DNA of 64,000 nucleotides from Streptomyces sp. XM4193 (GTDB taxonomy: Bacteria > Actinomycetota > Actinomycetes > Streptomycetales > Streptomycetaceae). Under the pieces are notes generated by a model. The model was not told the DNA's origin. It saw only the letters and a program-made list of their open reading frames with translations, and searched no databases. Both the position numbers and the translations under genes were made by a program. Each line of letters starts with the position of its first letter. The first letter of the stretch is position 1. The stretch lies in NCBI RefSeq assembly GCF_023072595.1, contig NZ_JALLGK010000009.1:62001-126000 (forward strand), given 5' to 3'. Shown piece by piece: positions 1-8,417 of this stretch.

Positions 1-1
1 C

Positions 2-1786
2 GACTGGAACGAGGCCCGCTACGGCAACAACGCCTGTGGCGACAACGTCTGCCCCACCGTGTGGGACGCCGTCCGCGACGGTGTGAACAAGTGGACCGAG
101 GACCAGAAGGCCGCCGGCAAGACCACGGAGCAGATCCGTGAGGAGCTCGCCGCGTACGACGTCTGGGACCGCTACGACCACGACAACGACGGCGACTTCA
201 ACGAGCCCGACGGCTACCTCGACCACTTCCAGTTCGTGCACGCCGGCGAGGACGAGTCCGCCGGCGGCGGCGCGCAGGGCGAGGACGCGATCTGGGCGCA
301 CCGCTGGTACGCGTACGGCACCGACCACGGCAAGACCGGCCCCGAGTTCAACCGGGCCGGCGGCACCGAGATCGGCGACACCGGCATCTGGGTCGGCGAC
401 TACACCGTCCAGCCGGAGAACGGCGGATTGGGCGTCTTCGCCCACGAGTACGGCCACGACCTCGGGCTGCCCGACCTCTACGACACCACCGGCACCGGTG
501 AATCCTCCGTCGCCTACTGGTCGTTGATGTCCTCCGGCTCCTGGCTCGGCCGCGGCGAGGACGCCATCGGCGACCACGCGGGCGAGATGACGGCCTGGGA
601 CAAGCTCCAGCTCGGCTGGCTGGACTACGAGACCGCCAAGGCGGCCACCAAGTCCACGCACAAGCTGCGCCCGCAGGCGGAGTCCGGCGCCACGAAGAAG
701 GGCGGAAAGACCAAGCAGTCGCAGGCGGTTGTCGTCGAACTGCCCGAGAAGGACGTCACCACCACCATCACCGAGCCGGCCGCCGGCGAGAAGCAGTGGT
801 GGAGCGGCAAGGGCGACGACCTGAAGAACGAGCTGCGCCGCAAGGTCGACCTGACCGACGCCGCCAAGGCCTCGCTGGACCTCAGGGGTTGGTGGCAGAT
901 CGAGGAGGAGTACGACTTCCTCTACACCCAGGTCTCCACCGACGGCGGCGAGAACTGGGAGACGCTGGACGGCACCGCCGACGGCAAGGCCATCCCGCGC
1001 GACGCCTCCGACACCCCTGCCCTGCACGGGGATTCGGGCGGTTACACCGACCTCGCCTTCCCGCTGGACGACTACGCGGGCAAGGAGATCGACCTCCGCT
1101 TCCTCTACCGCACCGACGGCGGTGTCTCCGAACTCGGCTTCGCGGCCGACGAGATCACGCTGACCGCCGACGGCGAGGAGATCCTCTCGGACGGCGCCGA
1201 GGACGGCGACAACGGCTGGACCGCCACCGGATTCGAGCGCATCGGCGAGTCGTTCACCAAGGCGTACCCGCAGTTCTACCTCGCCGAGAACCGGCAGTAC
1301 GTGGGCTACGACGAGACTCTGAAGACCGGTCCGTACAACTTCGGCGACGTGGCGAACGACCCCAAGAAGGTCGAGCACTTCCCGTACGCGCAGGGCCTGT
1401 TGATCTGGCTGTGGGACACCTCGCAGGCCGACAACAACGTCGGGGTCCACCCCGGCGAGGGGCTGATCCTGCCGGTCGACGCGCACGCCAAGCCGGAGAA
1501 GTGGTCGAACGGCGAGATCATGCGCAACCGAATCCAGGCGTACGACTCGCCGTTCAGCCTGCGCCCCGGCAAGAGCTTCGAACTGCACCTGGACGGTGAG
1601 CCGACGAAGATCAAGGGCAAGAAGGCCGCTCCCTTCTTCGACGACCGCAAGGGCACCTACTGGTACGACTCCAACCCGACTGCGGGTGTGAAGGTCCCGG
1701 ACACCAACACCCGAATATCGATCGTCAAGCAGCCCAAGCACGGGAAGACGATGACGATCAAGGTCGGTCCTTCCAGCAAGAAATGA
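2..1786 (+). CDS. M6 family (immune inhibitor A-like) secreted metalloprotease, 5'-truncated
   Basis: The reading frame is open from the window edge, so the N-terminus (signal peptide, propeptide) lies outside. The zinc-binding motif HEYGHDLGLPD (HExxHxxGxxD) marks a metzincin-like M6 peptidase of the immune inhibitor A type. It is preceded by an Asp-rich stretch (DHDNDGDFNEPDG) that looks like a calcium-binding loop. The C-terminal half, with repeated Asp/Gly/Thr-rich beta-type sequence and phrases such as DLRGWWQIEEEYD and DLRFLYRTDGG, resembles the MAM/jelly-roll accessory domains of this family. Such enzymes are exported and degrade extracellular proteins. A strong hairpin follows the stop codon, so it is probably the last gene of its transcript. 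A second, shorter M6 protease occurs at 48806-50119. Confidence 0.9.
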   Translation, partial: DWNEARYGNNACGDNVCPTVWDAVRDGVNKWTEDQKAAGKTTEQIREELAAYDVWDRYDHDNDGDFNEPDGYLDHFQFVHAGEDESAGGGAQGEDAIWAHRWYAYGTDHGKTGPEFNRAGGTEIGDTGIWVGDYTVQPENGGLGVFAHEYGHDLGLPDLYDTTGTGESSVAYWSLMSSGSWLGRGEDAIGDHAGEMTAWDKLQLGWLDYETAKAATKSTHKLRPQAESGATKKGGKTKQSQAVVVELPEKDVTTTITEPAAGEKQWWSGKGDDLKNELRRKVDLTDAAKASLDLRGWWQIEEEYDFLYTQVSTDGGENWETLDGTADGKAIPRDASDTPALHGDSGGYTDLAFPLDDYAGKEIDLRFLYRTDGGVSELGFAADEITLTADGEEILSDGAEDGDNGWTATGFERIGESFTKAYPQFYLAENRQYVGYDETLKTGPYNFGDVANDPKKVEHFPYAQGLLIWLWDTSQADNNVGVHPGEGLILPVDAHAKPEKWSNGEIMRNRIQAYDSPFSLRPGKSFELHLDGEPTKIKGKKAAPFFDDRKGTYWYDSNPTAGVKVPDTNTRISIVKQPKHGKTMTIKVGPSSKK

Positions 1787-1872
1787 ACCGCTGGAAAACC
1801 TGGCAAATCATGAACAAACGTACGTCGAAAGCCAGTTGATCAACTACTGGTAGTCGATCACGTACACAAAGT

Positions 1873-1909
1873 GAGCAGCCGTTGCCCTCTTGGCGGGCGG
1901 CGGCTGTTC
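1873..1909 (+). terminator. Hairpin terminator after the M6 protease gene
   Basis: GAGCAGCCGTTGCCC pairs with GGGCGGCGGCTGTTC around a short loop (about 15 bp, two mismatches or wobbles). It lies 87 bp past the protease stop and is followed by CGCGTTTA. Streptomyces terminators often lack a long U tract. Confidence 0.6.
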
Positions 1910-1989
1910 GCGTTTAGATGCGTTCAGCACGACGACCTGAAGAACGCTCATGCTTTACACAAGGAAACCGACCAAGCGGAACGGGGATC

Positions 1990-2400
1990 ATGAACATGGC
2001 TGGAGGAGGCTACGCGCGGCAGCCGGACGGCTCGGTGATCGTCGCGCTGTCGGTGCCCAGACCCTGCGGGCCCGGTGGCGACAGCGGCGGACAGGTCCGA
2101 GTCCTCGTCCACGCGGTGAACCGGCCCCGCGCGCTGACCAGACTGCGCAATCTCGGCCTGCGGGCCGTCTACCTGCGCGGAAACACCGAACCACCCACGC
2201 CGGACGAGGTCACGGCGGTACTGCACCACCCGGAGGGGCTGCTCTGGCGCAGCCTGACGCGTCGGGGGCCGGCCTCGTGGCAGCCGATAGCGGCCCTGCT
2301 GCGGCCCAACAGCCACACCCCGGCCGGTCGCGCGAGCAGCCGGGTCGGCCTGGCCCGGCATCCGGTCGCCCAGGCGGTGCGTCCACGGGCCTGCCGCTGA
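1990..2400 (+). CDS. Hypothetical protein, 136 aa
   Basis: I do not recognise a family. The product starts MNMAGGGYARQPDG and is a basic, Arg/Pro/Gly-rich protein with one ordered-looking segment (about residues 10-100) containing SVIVALSVPRPCG and VRVLVHAVNRPRALTRLRNLGLRAVYLRG, which could form an alternating beta/alpha fold. The C-terminal 35 residues look disordered. The ATG at 1990 follows GGGG closely, and an ATG at 1996 has better ribosome-site spacing. No membrane segment or signal peptide is visible. It stands alone between a terminated protease gene and the convergent pncBA operon. It may be a genuine conserved actinobacterial protein, but the open frame alone in such GC-rich DNA is weak evidence. 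Confidence 0.5.
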   Translation: MNMAGGGYARQPDGSVIVALSVPRPCGPGGDSGGQVRVLVHAVNRPRALTRLRNLGLRAVYLRGNTEPPTPDEVTAVLHHPEGLLWRSLTRRGPASWQPIAALLRPNSHTPAGRASSRVGLARHPVAQAVRPRACR

Positions 2401-2793
2401 GGCGGACCACAGTCGCCGCCCCGCCCATCGGGGGAGCGGGCGCGGCACCCGTCGGTCGGACCGGACCGCCGGCCGGCGCCCCTCGGGCGCGGGCGGGAGC
2501 CGACCCGTCGCCCGTTCCGTCGCGGGTGCGGACCGACTCGGGCCCGTTTCACGCCTCTCGCGCCGGAAGCCCCTGCGCGCCGGGCGCCGGCTCTCCGCGC
2601 TCGCCCGGAGCCGCACCGGGAGACCGGAGCCCCGGACCCCGCAGCGGCTCCAACACTGCGGCGGCCCGGGCGGTCCAGCCAGCCCGGGCAGTCCAGACGG
2701 TCCGGGCAGTCCAGGCAGTCCAGACGGTCCAGGCAGTCCGGGCGGTCCAGGCGGCCCGGGTGCCACCGGTGGCGCTGCGGGCGTTCCGTCCGG
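2401..2793. other. Non-coding stretch between convergent genes, with a short-period repeat
   Basis: This stretch has no convincing gene. Its second half is the cagtccagg-type repeat listed separately. Long open frames here, including one on the minus strand coding for Gly-X-Y repeats, look like products of base composition and repeat periodicity. Confidence 0.6.
2662..2760. repeat. Imperfect 9-bp tandem repeat (ggtccaggc / agtccgggc type)
   Basis: About ten imperfect 9-bp units alternate between forms such as CAGTCCAGG, CGGTCCGGG and CAGTCCAGA. Read on the minus strand, one frame gives collagen-like Gly-X-Y triplets (GPP, GLPGPSG). It lies between the convergent hypothetical gene and pncA. 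Confidence 0.75.
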
Positions 2794-3378
2794 TCAGACG
2801 ACCGGCCGGCCGCTGAGCTCCACCCGTGCCGACCGCAGCTCGGCCAGTGCGCGCTCGGTGGTCTCCTTGGAGACTCCGGCCGTCAGGTCCAGCAGGACCC
2901 TGGTGCGGAAGCCCTCCGCCGCCGAGTCCAGCGCCGTGGCCCGTACGCAGTGGTCGGTGGCGATCCCGACGATGTCGACCTCGGTGACGTCCCTGGCCCG
3001 CAGCCAGTCGCCGAGCCCGACCTCGTTCTCGTCCGCGCCCTCGAAACCGGAGTACGCGGCGGTGTAGGCGCCCTTGTCGAAGACCGCGTCCAGGGCGCCG
3101 GAGGTGACGGCCGGGGCGAAGTTCGGGTGGAATCCGACACCCTCGGTGCCGGCGACGCAGTGGCGCGGCCAGGAGGTGACGAAGTCCGGCTCGTCCGAGA
3201 AGTGGTCTCCCGGATCGACGTGGTGGTCTCGCGTCGCGACGACGTGGCGGTATCCGGCCGAGGCGTCGGCGACCAGATCGGTGATGGCCGCGGCCACGTC
3301 GGCGCCACCCGTCACCGCGAGGCTGCCGCCCTCGCAGAAGTCGTTCTGCACGTCGACGACGATCAGTGCCCGGTGCAT
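2794..3378 (-). CDS. pncA: Nicotinamidase / isochorismatase-family hydrolase
   Basis: The enzyme hydrolyses nicotinamide to nicotinate and ammonia in NAD salvage. The start chosen is MHRALIVVDVQNDFCEGG. It contains the hallmark VDVQNDF with the catalytic Asp, the metal-site pattern ATRDHHVDPGDHF (Asp and His ligands), and the nucleophile region GIATDHCVRATALDSAAEGF with the catalytic Cys followed by VRAT. A length of 194 residues is normal for PncA. It lies 74 bp downstream of pncB on the same strand, so the two probably form a salvage operon in which PncA makes the substrate for PncB. An upstream in-frame codon at 3387 would add MCH and is less likely. Confidence 0.93.
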   Translation of the reverse strand: MHRALIVVDVQNDFCEGGSLAVTGGADVAAAITDLVADASAGYRHVVATRDHHVDPGDHFSDEPDFVTSWPRHCVAGTEGVGFHPNFAPAVTSGALDAVFDKGAYTAAYSGFEGADENEVGLGDWLRARDVTEVDIVGIATDHCVRATALDSAAEGFRTRVLLDLTAGVSKETTERALAELRSARVELSGRPVV

Positions 3379-3452
3379 GTGGCACACCTTTCGACAGGGA
3401 ATGTGAGGCGTTGGTTCCAGGGTGCGGCTCCGGCTGCCGGCGCCGCGCGCGG

Positions 3453-4784
3453 TCAGGCGTACCGGGTGGGGAGCACGGGTTCGCCGCGCGAGAGCTGGGC
3501 CGCCGAAAGCGGCAGCCCGGCCCGCGCCCGCCGGTGCCGCTCGCGCGGCACCTCCAGCGGCTCGCGCGCCAGGACCTCCCCCTCGCGTACCAGCTCCACG
3601 GTCAGCTCCTGCCCCGCCAGCTCGGCGGGAATCTCACCCGTGCCGATGACTTCGGCCGCCGCCGTGCCGTCCTCGTCCAGCTCCCGGGCGGCCCACTTCA
3701 CGCCGCCGATCGACAGCTTTCCGCCCATCGACTTCTTGGCGACCGGGCGCAGCGGCGCCGCCGGGTCGTCGCTGTCGGCGCGGGCGACCAGCTTGTAGAC
3801 CATCGAGCAGGTGGGGTGGCCGCTGCCGGTCACCAGCTGGGTGCCGACGCCGTACGCGTCCACCGGTGCGGCGGCGAGCGAGGCGATCGCGTACTCGTCG
3901 AGGTCGCTGGTGACCACGATGCGGGTGTCGTGCGCGCCGAGCTCGTCGAGCTGGTGGCGCACCCGGTGGGCGAGCAGCAGCAGGTCCCCGGAGTCGATCC
4001 GCACCGCGCCGAGCTCGGGCCCGGCGACCTCCACGGCGGTGCGTACGGCCTCGGCGACGTCGTAGGTGTCCACCAGCAGCGTGGTGCCCCTGCCCATCGA
4101 GGAGACCTGGGCGGTGAAGGCGTCCCGCTCGGTGTCGTGGAGCAGCGTGAAGGCGTGGGCGCTGGTGCCTGCGGTGGGGATGCCGTACCGGAAGCCGGCG
4201 GCGAGGTCGGAGGTCGCGTCGAAGCCGCCGATGTACGCGGCGCGGGCGGCGGCCACCGCCGACAGCTCGTGGGTGCGCCGGGCGCCCATCTCGGTCAGTC
4301 TGCGGCCCGCTGCGGCGACGGCCATCCGGGAGGCCGCGGCGGCCACCGCGGAGTCGTGGTTGAGGATCGAGAGGATCACCGTCTCCAGCACCACGCACTC
4401 GGCGAAGGTGCCCTCCACCCGCAGCACGGGGGAGCCGGGGAAGTAGACCTCGCCCTCGGGGTAGCCGTGGACGGAGCCGCTGAAGCGGTAGCCCGCGAGC
4501 CAGTCCAGCGTCGGTTCGTCCACCACGCGCCGCTCGCGCAGGAAGTCGAGCTCCTCGCTCCCGAAGCGGAAGTTGGTGACTGCGTCCAGCACGCGGCCGG
4601 TGCCGGCGAGGACCCCGTACCGGCGGCCCTCGGGCAGCCTGCGGGTGAAGACCTCGAAGGCGGCGCGGCGGTGCGCGGTCCCGGCGCGCAGCGCGGCCTG
4701 GACCATCGTCAGCTCGTAGCGGTCGGTGAAGAGGGCCGTGGAGGGCACGGTCACCGGCAGACCCAGGGGATCAGCAGCGTTCAT
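3453..4784 (-). CDS. pncB: Nicotinate phosphoribosyltransferase
   Basis: The enzyme converts nicotinate and PRPP to nicotinate mononucleotide in the Preiss-Handler route, driven by ATP hydrolysis. Family signatures are TDRYELTMVQAALRAG at the N-terminus, the catalytic His region TSAHAFTLLHDTE, the phosphate-binding region VRIDSGDLLLLAHRVRHQLD, and GVGTQLVTGSGHPTCSMVYKLV near the C-terminus. Starting at MNAADPLGLP gives 443 residues, typical of the family; an ATG at 4802 would add six residues. It is transcribed divergently from clpS and followed by pncA. The C-terminal tail, rich in Arg and Glu (VPRERHRRARAGLP), is common in actinobacterial members. Confidence 0.94.
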   Translation of the reverse strand: MNAADPLGLPVTVPSTALFTDRYELTMVQAALRAGTAHRRAAFEVFTRRLPEGRRYGVLAGTGRVLDAVTNFRFGSEELDFLRERRVVDEPTLDWLAGYRFSGSVHGYPEGEVYFPGSPVLRVEGTFAECVVLETVILSILNHDSAVAAAASRMAVAAAGRRLTEMGARRTHELSAVAAARAAYIGGFDATSDLAAGFRYGIPTAGTSAHAFTLLHDTERDAFTAQVSSMGRGTTLLVDTYDVAEAVRTAVEVAGPELGAVRIDSGDLLLLAHRVRHQLDELGAHDTRIVVTSDLDEYAIASLAAAPVDAYGVGTQLVTGSGHPTCSMVYKLVARADSDDPAAPLRPVAKKSMGGKLSIGGVKWAARELDEDGTAAAEVIGTGEIPAELAGQELTVELVREGEVLAREPLEVPRERHRRARAGLPLSAAQLSRGEPVLPTRYA

Positions 4785-4898
4785 GACGCCATCGTACTCC
4801 ATATTTCGTCAGAGTGACGATATCTGTTCGGGTCGTCCGTGCGGCGCAGGTCACAGCTCGTTTGTACTTGGGTGCCCGTCAGGTGGCAGCATGGAGGC

Positions 4899-5198
4899 GT
4901 GACCGTACCCATGGAGACCGAACTCCCGGAGACGACCGAGGCACCGGAGCCGGTTCCGGAGCCGGACGTCCCGTGGGTGACGCTCGTGCACAACGACCCG
5001 GTCAACCTCATGAGCTACGTCGCCTACGTCTTCCAGAGCTACTTCGGCTACTCGAAGGACAAGGCCCGCGAGCTCATGCTGGACGTCCACCACAAGGGCC
5101 GCGCGGTTGTCTCCAGCGGCAGCCGTGAGGAAATGGAGCGCGACGTGCAGGCGATGCATGGCTACGGCCTGTGGGCGACCCTCACCCAGGACCGCTGA
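4899..5198 (+). CDS. clpS: ClpS, adaptor for the ClpAP/ClpCP protease
   Basis: ClpS delivers N-degron substrates to the Clp unfoldase. The core contains the classic VTLVHNDPVNLMSYVAYVF motif, the helix KARELMLDVHHKGRAVV and the closing ERDVQAMHGYGLWATLTQ. The N-terminal 25 residues are Pro/Glu-rich and disordered, as usual for the flexible ClpS arm. I chose the GTG at 4899 (VTVPMETE); an ATG at 4911 is 13 nt from the GGAGG at 4893-4897, while the GTG is only 1 nt away. The start is therefore uncertain within four codons. The stop codon overlaps the ATG of the next gene, implying translational coupling. Confidence 0.93.
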   Translation: MTVPMETELPETTEAPEPVPEPDVPWVTLVHNDPVNLMSYVAYVFQSYFGYSKDKARELMLDVHHKGRAVVSSGSREEMERDVQAMHGYGLWATLTQDR

Positions 5199-5794
5199 TG
5201 CCGGCGTACTTCGAGCCCTCGGACAGCGTTCCCTCCGGCGCGGCCATCGCCTTGGAGGAGGTGGAGATCTCCATCCTCCGCAGCCTCACCGTGCAGCTGC
5301 TGGAGCTGATCGGCCCCGGCGAGGAGCCCTCGACCGATCCGGACCCGCTGGCGGAGCTGTTCGCCGAGGGGCCGAGTGAACCGCCGACCGACCCCGCGCT
5401 GGCCCGCCTCTTTCCCGACGCCTACGGCGGTCCGGGCGTCCGGGAGACGCAGGAGACCGCCGCCGCCTCGGCGGAGTTCCGCCGGTACACCGAGAACGAC
5501 CTGCGCGCCCGCAAGCGCGGCGACGGGCTGAGCGTCGTACGGGCGCTGGACACCCTCGTCCCCGGTCGTGGTGGCGGCGCGGTGCTCACTCTCGCCCCCG
5601 AGCAGTCCCGGCAGTGGCTCGGTACGCTCAACGACCTGCGCCTCACGCTCGCCGCGAGGTTGGACATTTCCACCGAGGACGACACCGACAAGCTCTTCTC
5701 CCTGGAAGACGACGATCCGCGCAAGCCGCTGGTCATGGCGTACCTCTGGCTCGGCGGTCTTCAGGAATCACTTGTCGAGACATTGCTCGCCTGA
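5198..5794 (+). CDS. DUF2017 family protein
   Basis: This 198-residue soluble protein starts MPAYFEPSD and belongs to the DUF2017 family, which in actinobacteria nearly always sits directly downstream of clpS. Its A overlaps the clpS TGA, so the two are translated together. Visible features are the helical EEVEISILRSLTVQLLELI, the segment AEFRRYTENDLRARKR, and the C-terminal DPRKPLVMAYLWLGGLQESLVETLL. No catalytic motif is evident. Its constant pairing with clpS suggests a role in Clp-mediated proteolysis or substrate handling, but that is inference. Confidence 0.88.
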   Translation: MPAYFEPSDSVPSGAAIALEEVEISILRSLTVQLLELIGPGEEPSTDPDPLAELFAEGPSEPPTDPALARLFPDAYGGPGVRETQETAAASAEFRRYTENDLRARKRGDGLSVVRALDTLVPGRGGGAVLTLAPEQSRQWLGTLNDLRLTLAARLDISTEDDTDKLFSLEDDDPRKPLVMAYLWLGGLQESLVETLLA

Positions 5795-6100
5795 TTCCTG
5801 CCCGATTCCCGCCCGATTCCTGACGGCCGTCCGGCGACGGTGATTGCGGTTCTCATCGGTCCGCTCACTCCGGGTCACAGGCGTCGATTGTATTTAGGTG
5901 TGCCGTTTCGGCAGGGCCCGTTTTTCTTCCGTTTCGGGTGCGGTATGTGCCTCTTCGTAACGTGACCGTGATGCGGGTGTAAGCGTCCCACCACTCGTGC
6001 GTCCCCGCCCTGCGTGATAGGAACAGCCAATCCGCTTGTGTGCTGATCCGAGGTGCGGCGGGCCCGGGGCGACGTGAGCGCCGGTCTCCCCGTCGGAGCC

Positions 6101-6143
6101 AGCCACATTCGGAGTAACGCGCTATTTCATCCACTCCGTGGCT
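6101..6143 (+). promoter_or_regulatory. Leader hairpin just upstream of the sodium:alanine symporter
   Basis: In the 363-bp gene-free stretch 5795-6157, AGCCAC (6101-6106) pairs with GTGGCT (6138-6143) and GGAGT (6111-6115) pairs with ACTCC (6133-6137), leaving a 4-nt bulge and an AU-rich 17-nt loop. The structure ends 5 nt before the AGAGG ribosome site of the symporter gene. It could modulate translation initiation. I do not recognise a known riboswitch, including the glycine aptamer. Confidence 0.4.
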
Positions 6144-6157
6144 AGCCAGAGGTATAC

Positions 6158-7729
6158 ATGGCAAACGAAACCTGGACCGATTCGGTCGACGAAGCCGTCA
6201 ACAGCGTCTTCGAACCGGTCTCCACATTCCTGGGCGACATCGTCTTCGTCACCGTTCCGTTCTTCGGAACGGATTTTCCGGTCATCGTCGCCTGGCTGGC
6301 CATCGCCGGTCTGGTCTTCACGATCTACTTCGGCTGTGCGCAGGCTCGCCACATCAAAGCGGCGATACGCATAACAAGGGGCAAATACGAACAGAAGGAC
6401 GCCCCGGGTGAGGTCACCCATTTCCAGGCGCTGACTTCGGCTATGTCCGGAACGGTGGGGCTCGGCAATATCGCGGGTGTCGCCATCGCGGTCGGCCTCG
6501 GCGGTCCGGGTGCGACGTTCTGGATGATCCTCTGCGGTCTGCTCGGCATGGCGAGCAAGTTCGTCGAGTGCACCCTCGGTGTGCGGTACCGCGAGTTCAA
6601 CGCGGACGGCACCGTCAACGGCGGCCCGATGCTCTATCTGAAGAAGGGTCTGGCCGAGCTCGGCTGGGCCACGCTGGGCAAGGTGCTGGCCGGTGTCTCG
6701 GCCTTCATGATCCTCTTCTTCGCCCTCTTCGGCGGCAACCTCTTCCAGGTCAACCAGTCGCTGGAGCAGTTCGTCGCCGTCACCGGCGGTGAGGACAACA
6801 GCTGGCTCGCCACGAGCGCCGGCGGCATCGTCTTCGGTGTCGTGGTCGCCGTGATCGTCGGCCTGGTGCTGCTCGGCGGCATGAAGTCGGTCGGCGCCGT
6901 CACCAGCAAGCTGGTCCCGGCCATGGGCATCATGTACGTCGCTGCCTGTCTGCTGGTCATCAGCTTCAACTTCTCCGAGGTGCCGAACGCCATCCAGTCC
7001 ATCTTCGAGGGTGCGTTCAACCCCGAGGGTGTCGCGGGCGGTCTGCTCGGTGCGCTGATCATCGGCTTCCAGCGTGCGGCGTTCTCCAACGAGGCCGGCG
7101 TCGGCTCCGCCCCGATCGCCCACTCCGCGGTGAAGACCAAGCGCCCCGCCACCGAGGGCCTGGTCGCCATGATCGAGCCCTTCGTCGACACGGTCATCAT
7201 CTGCACCATGACCGCACTGACCATCATCATCGCCAGCGGTCCGGCCTACGAGGCCGCTCGTGAGAGCGCGGCCGACGGCGAGGGCGTGCAGGGCACCGCC
7301 GCGGGCATCTCCATCACCCACGACGCCTTCGAGACCGCGCTGCCGTGGTTCCCGTGGCTGCTGACCATCGCGGTCTTCCTCTTCGCCGTCTCCACGGTGA
7401 TCACCTGGGGCTACTACGGGCTCAAGAGCTGGGGCCACATCTTCGGTCACAGCAAGATCAGCGAGACCATCTACAAGCTGCTCTTCTGCTTCATGATCGT
7501 CGTGGGCGCGCTGCTGTCGCTCGGTGTCCTGGTCGACCTGGCGGACGCCACGCTCTTCCTGGCGGCCTTCTTCAACATCCTCGGCCTCTACCTGCTGGCG
7601 CCGATCGTGAAGAAGGAGCTGAAGAAGGTCCTCGAGTACGTGCGCCGTCGTGACGCCGGTGACACCGAGGAGGAGATCGAGGCCGACGAGCGTGCCGCCG
7701 AGGCAGCCGAGGCCGCGGCCAAGCAGTGA
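6158..7729 (+). CDS. Alanine/glycine:cation symporter (AGCS) family protein
   Basis: This 523-residue integral membrane transporter takes up alanine or glycine with sodium. Signatures include DIVFVTVPFFGTDFPVIVAWL (first helix), ALTSAMSGTVGLGNIAGVAIAV (family motif in the substrate/sodium site) and RAAFSNEAGVGSAPIAHSAV, followed by further hydrophobic helices to about residue 490. The C-terminus is a charged cytoplasmic helix rich in Glu and Ala (EEEIEADERAAEAAEAAAKQ). The ATG at 6158 has AGAGG six nucleotides upstream. It stands alone between a 363-bp leader region and a strong terminator, so it is probably monocistronic. Confidence 0.93.
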   Translation: MANETWTDSVDEAVNSVFEPVSTFLGDIVFVTVPFFGTDFPVIVAWLAIAGLVFTIYFGCAQARHIKAAIRITRGKYEQKDAPGEVTHFQALTSAMSGTVGLGNIAGVAIAVGLGGPGATFWMILCGLLGMASKFVECTLGVRYREFNADGTVNGGPMLYLKKGLAELGWATLGKVLAGVSAFMILFFALFGGNLFQVNQSLEQFVAVTGGEDNSWLATSAGGIVFGVVVAVIVGLVLLGGMKSVGAVTSKLVPAMGIMYVAACLLVISFNFSEVPNAIQSIFEGAFNPEGVAGGLLGALIIGFQRAAFSNEAGVGSAPIAHSAVKTKRPATEGLVAMIEPFVDTVIICTMTALTIIIASGPAYEAARESAADGEGVQGTAAGISITHDAFETALPWFPWLLTIAVFLFAVSTVITWGYYGLKSWGHIFGHSKISETIYKLLFCFMIVVGALLSLGVLVDLADATLFLAAFFNILGLYLLAPIVKKELKKVLEYVRRRDAGDTEEEIEADERAAEAAEAAAKQ

Positions 7730-7787
7730 CCCGCTCCACGCGGTGACCCGCTCCACCCGCCGTGCGCCGCCGCGCGCCACGGCGACC

Positions 7788-7831
7788 ACGGGCCCGTTGC
7801 GCACCTCCTCGGGGGTGCGCAACGGGCCCGT
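7788..7831 (+). terminator. Strong terminator after the symporter gene
   Basis: A perfect 18-bp stem (ACGGGCCCGTTGCGCACC with its complement) encloses an 8-nt loop, 58 bp past the stop codon. It separates the symporter from the cysteine genes. Confidence 0.85.
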
Positions 7832-7920
7832 CTCGTTCCGCGGTACGGCGGGCGTCCACCGATCGGGACGGTGCCGGGCTGCCGGGAAGTGCGGCACGGA
7901 GTCGTCCTATCGTTGCGGGC

Positions 7921-8352
7921 ATGCTGACCATCACCCGCGAACTGCACGACCGGATCGTCGCCCACGCCCGTGCCGACCACCCCGACGAGGCGTGCGGGGT
8001 CGTCGCGGGGCCGGCCGGGCAGGGCCGCCCCGAACGGTTCGTGCCGATGCTGAACGCCGCGCGTTCGCCGACGTTCTACGAGTTCGACTCCGCCGACCTG
8101 CTGAAGCTCTACCGGGAGATGGACGACCGGGACGAGGAGCCGGCGGTGATCTACCACTCGCACACCGCCACCGAGGCCCATCCCTCGCGCACCGACATCA
8201 GCCTCGCGAGCGAGCCGGGCGCCCACTACGTCCTGGTCTCCACCGCCGAGTGCGGCAACGACGAGGGCCCGTTCTCCTTCCGCTCCTTCCGGATCGTGGA
8301 GGGCGAGGTCACCGAGGAAGAGGTCCGGATCGTCGAGGCGTACGAGTCCTGA
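7921..8352 (+). CDS. mec: Mec-type JAMM metalloprotease (CysO-cysteine hydrolase)
   Basis: This 143-residue JAB1/MPN/Mov34 zinc protease has the JAMM motif HSHTATEAHPSRTD (HxHx7Sx2D) and the upstream catalytic Glu in HPDEACGVV. In mycobacteria the Mec+ enzyme releases cysteine from the C-terminus of CysO-cysteine. The neighbours cysO and cysM support that role here. It may also trim the two extra residues after the GG of this CysO. The ATG at 7921 follows a TATCG-containing upstream region without an obvious Shine-Dalgarno, so the transcript may be leaderless. It is separated from cysO by 310 bp that hold a promoter and a leader peptide. Confidence 0.93.
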   Translation: MLTITRELHDRIVAHARADHPDEACGVVAGPAGQGRPERFVPMLNAARSPTFYEFDSADLLKLYREMDDRDEEPAVIYHSHTATEAHPSRTDISLASEPGAHYVLVSTAECGNDEGPFSFRSFRIVEGEVTEEEVRIVEAYES

Positions 8353-8382
8353 GACGGTTCGTCCGCATGCCGATACGCACTC

Positions 8383-8411
8383 TTAGTTCGGGGCCCGGGA
8401 ATCGATACGAT
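8383..8411 (+). promoter_or_regulatory. Candidate promoter of the cysteine leader-cysO-cysM transcript
   Basis: TTAGTT (8383-8388) and TACGAT (8406-8411) are spaced by 17 bp. The -10-like element lies 6 nt before the leader-peptide ATG, which would give a leaderless mRNA starting at or next to the ATG. Confidence 0.5.
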
Positions 8412-8417
8412 GGCTTC

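Noticed and set aside
1948..2766. Minus-strand 272-residue frame with Gly-X-Y repeats as a collagen-like gene
   Set aside because: It overlaps the plus-strand hypothetical gene, its start lies in a low-complexity repeat, and the rest is Arg/Pro-rich like ordinary shadow frames in GC-rich DNA. Kept only as a low-interest observation.
5795..6157. Known riboswitch (glycine or ydaO type) before the symporter
   Set aside because: I could not find the conserved core of either aptamer; only a hairpin is supported.
6122..7897. Minus-strand 591-residue frame opposite the symporter gene
   Set aside because: It is the antisense of a well-supported membrane transporter, and its composition (His/Asp/Glu/Arg-rich without motifs) is that of a shadow frame.
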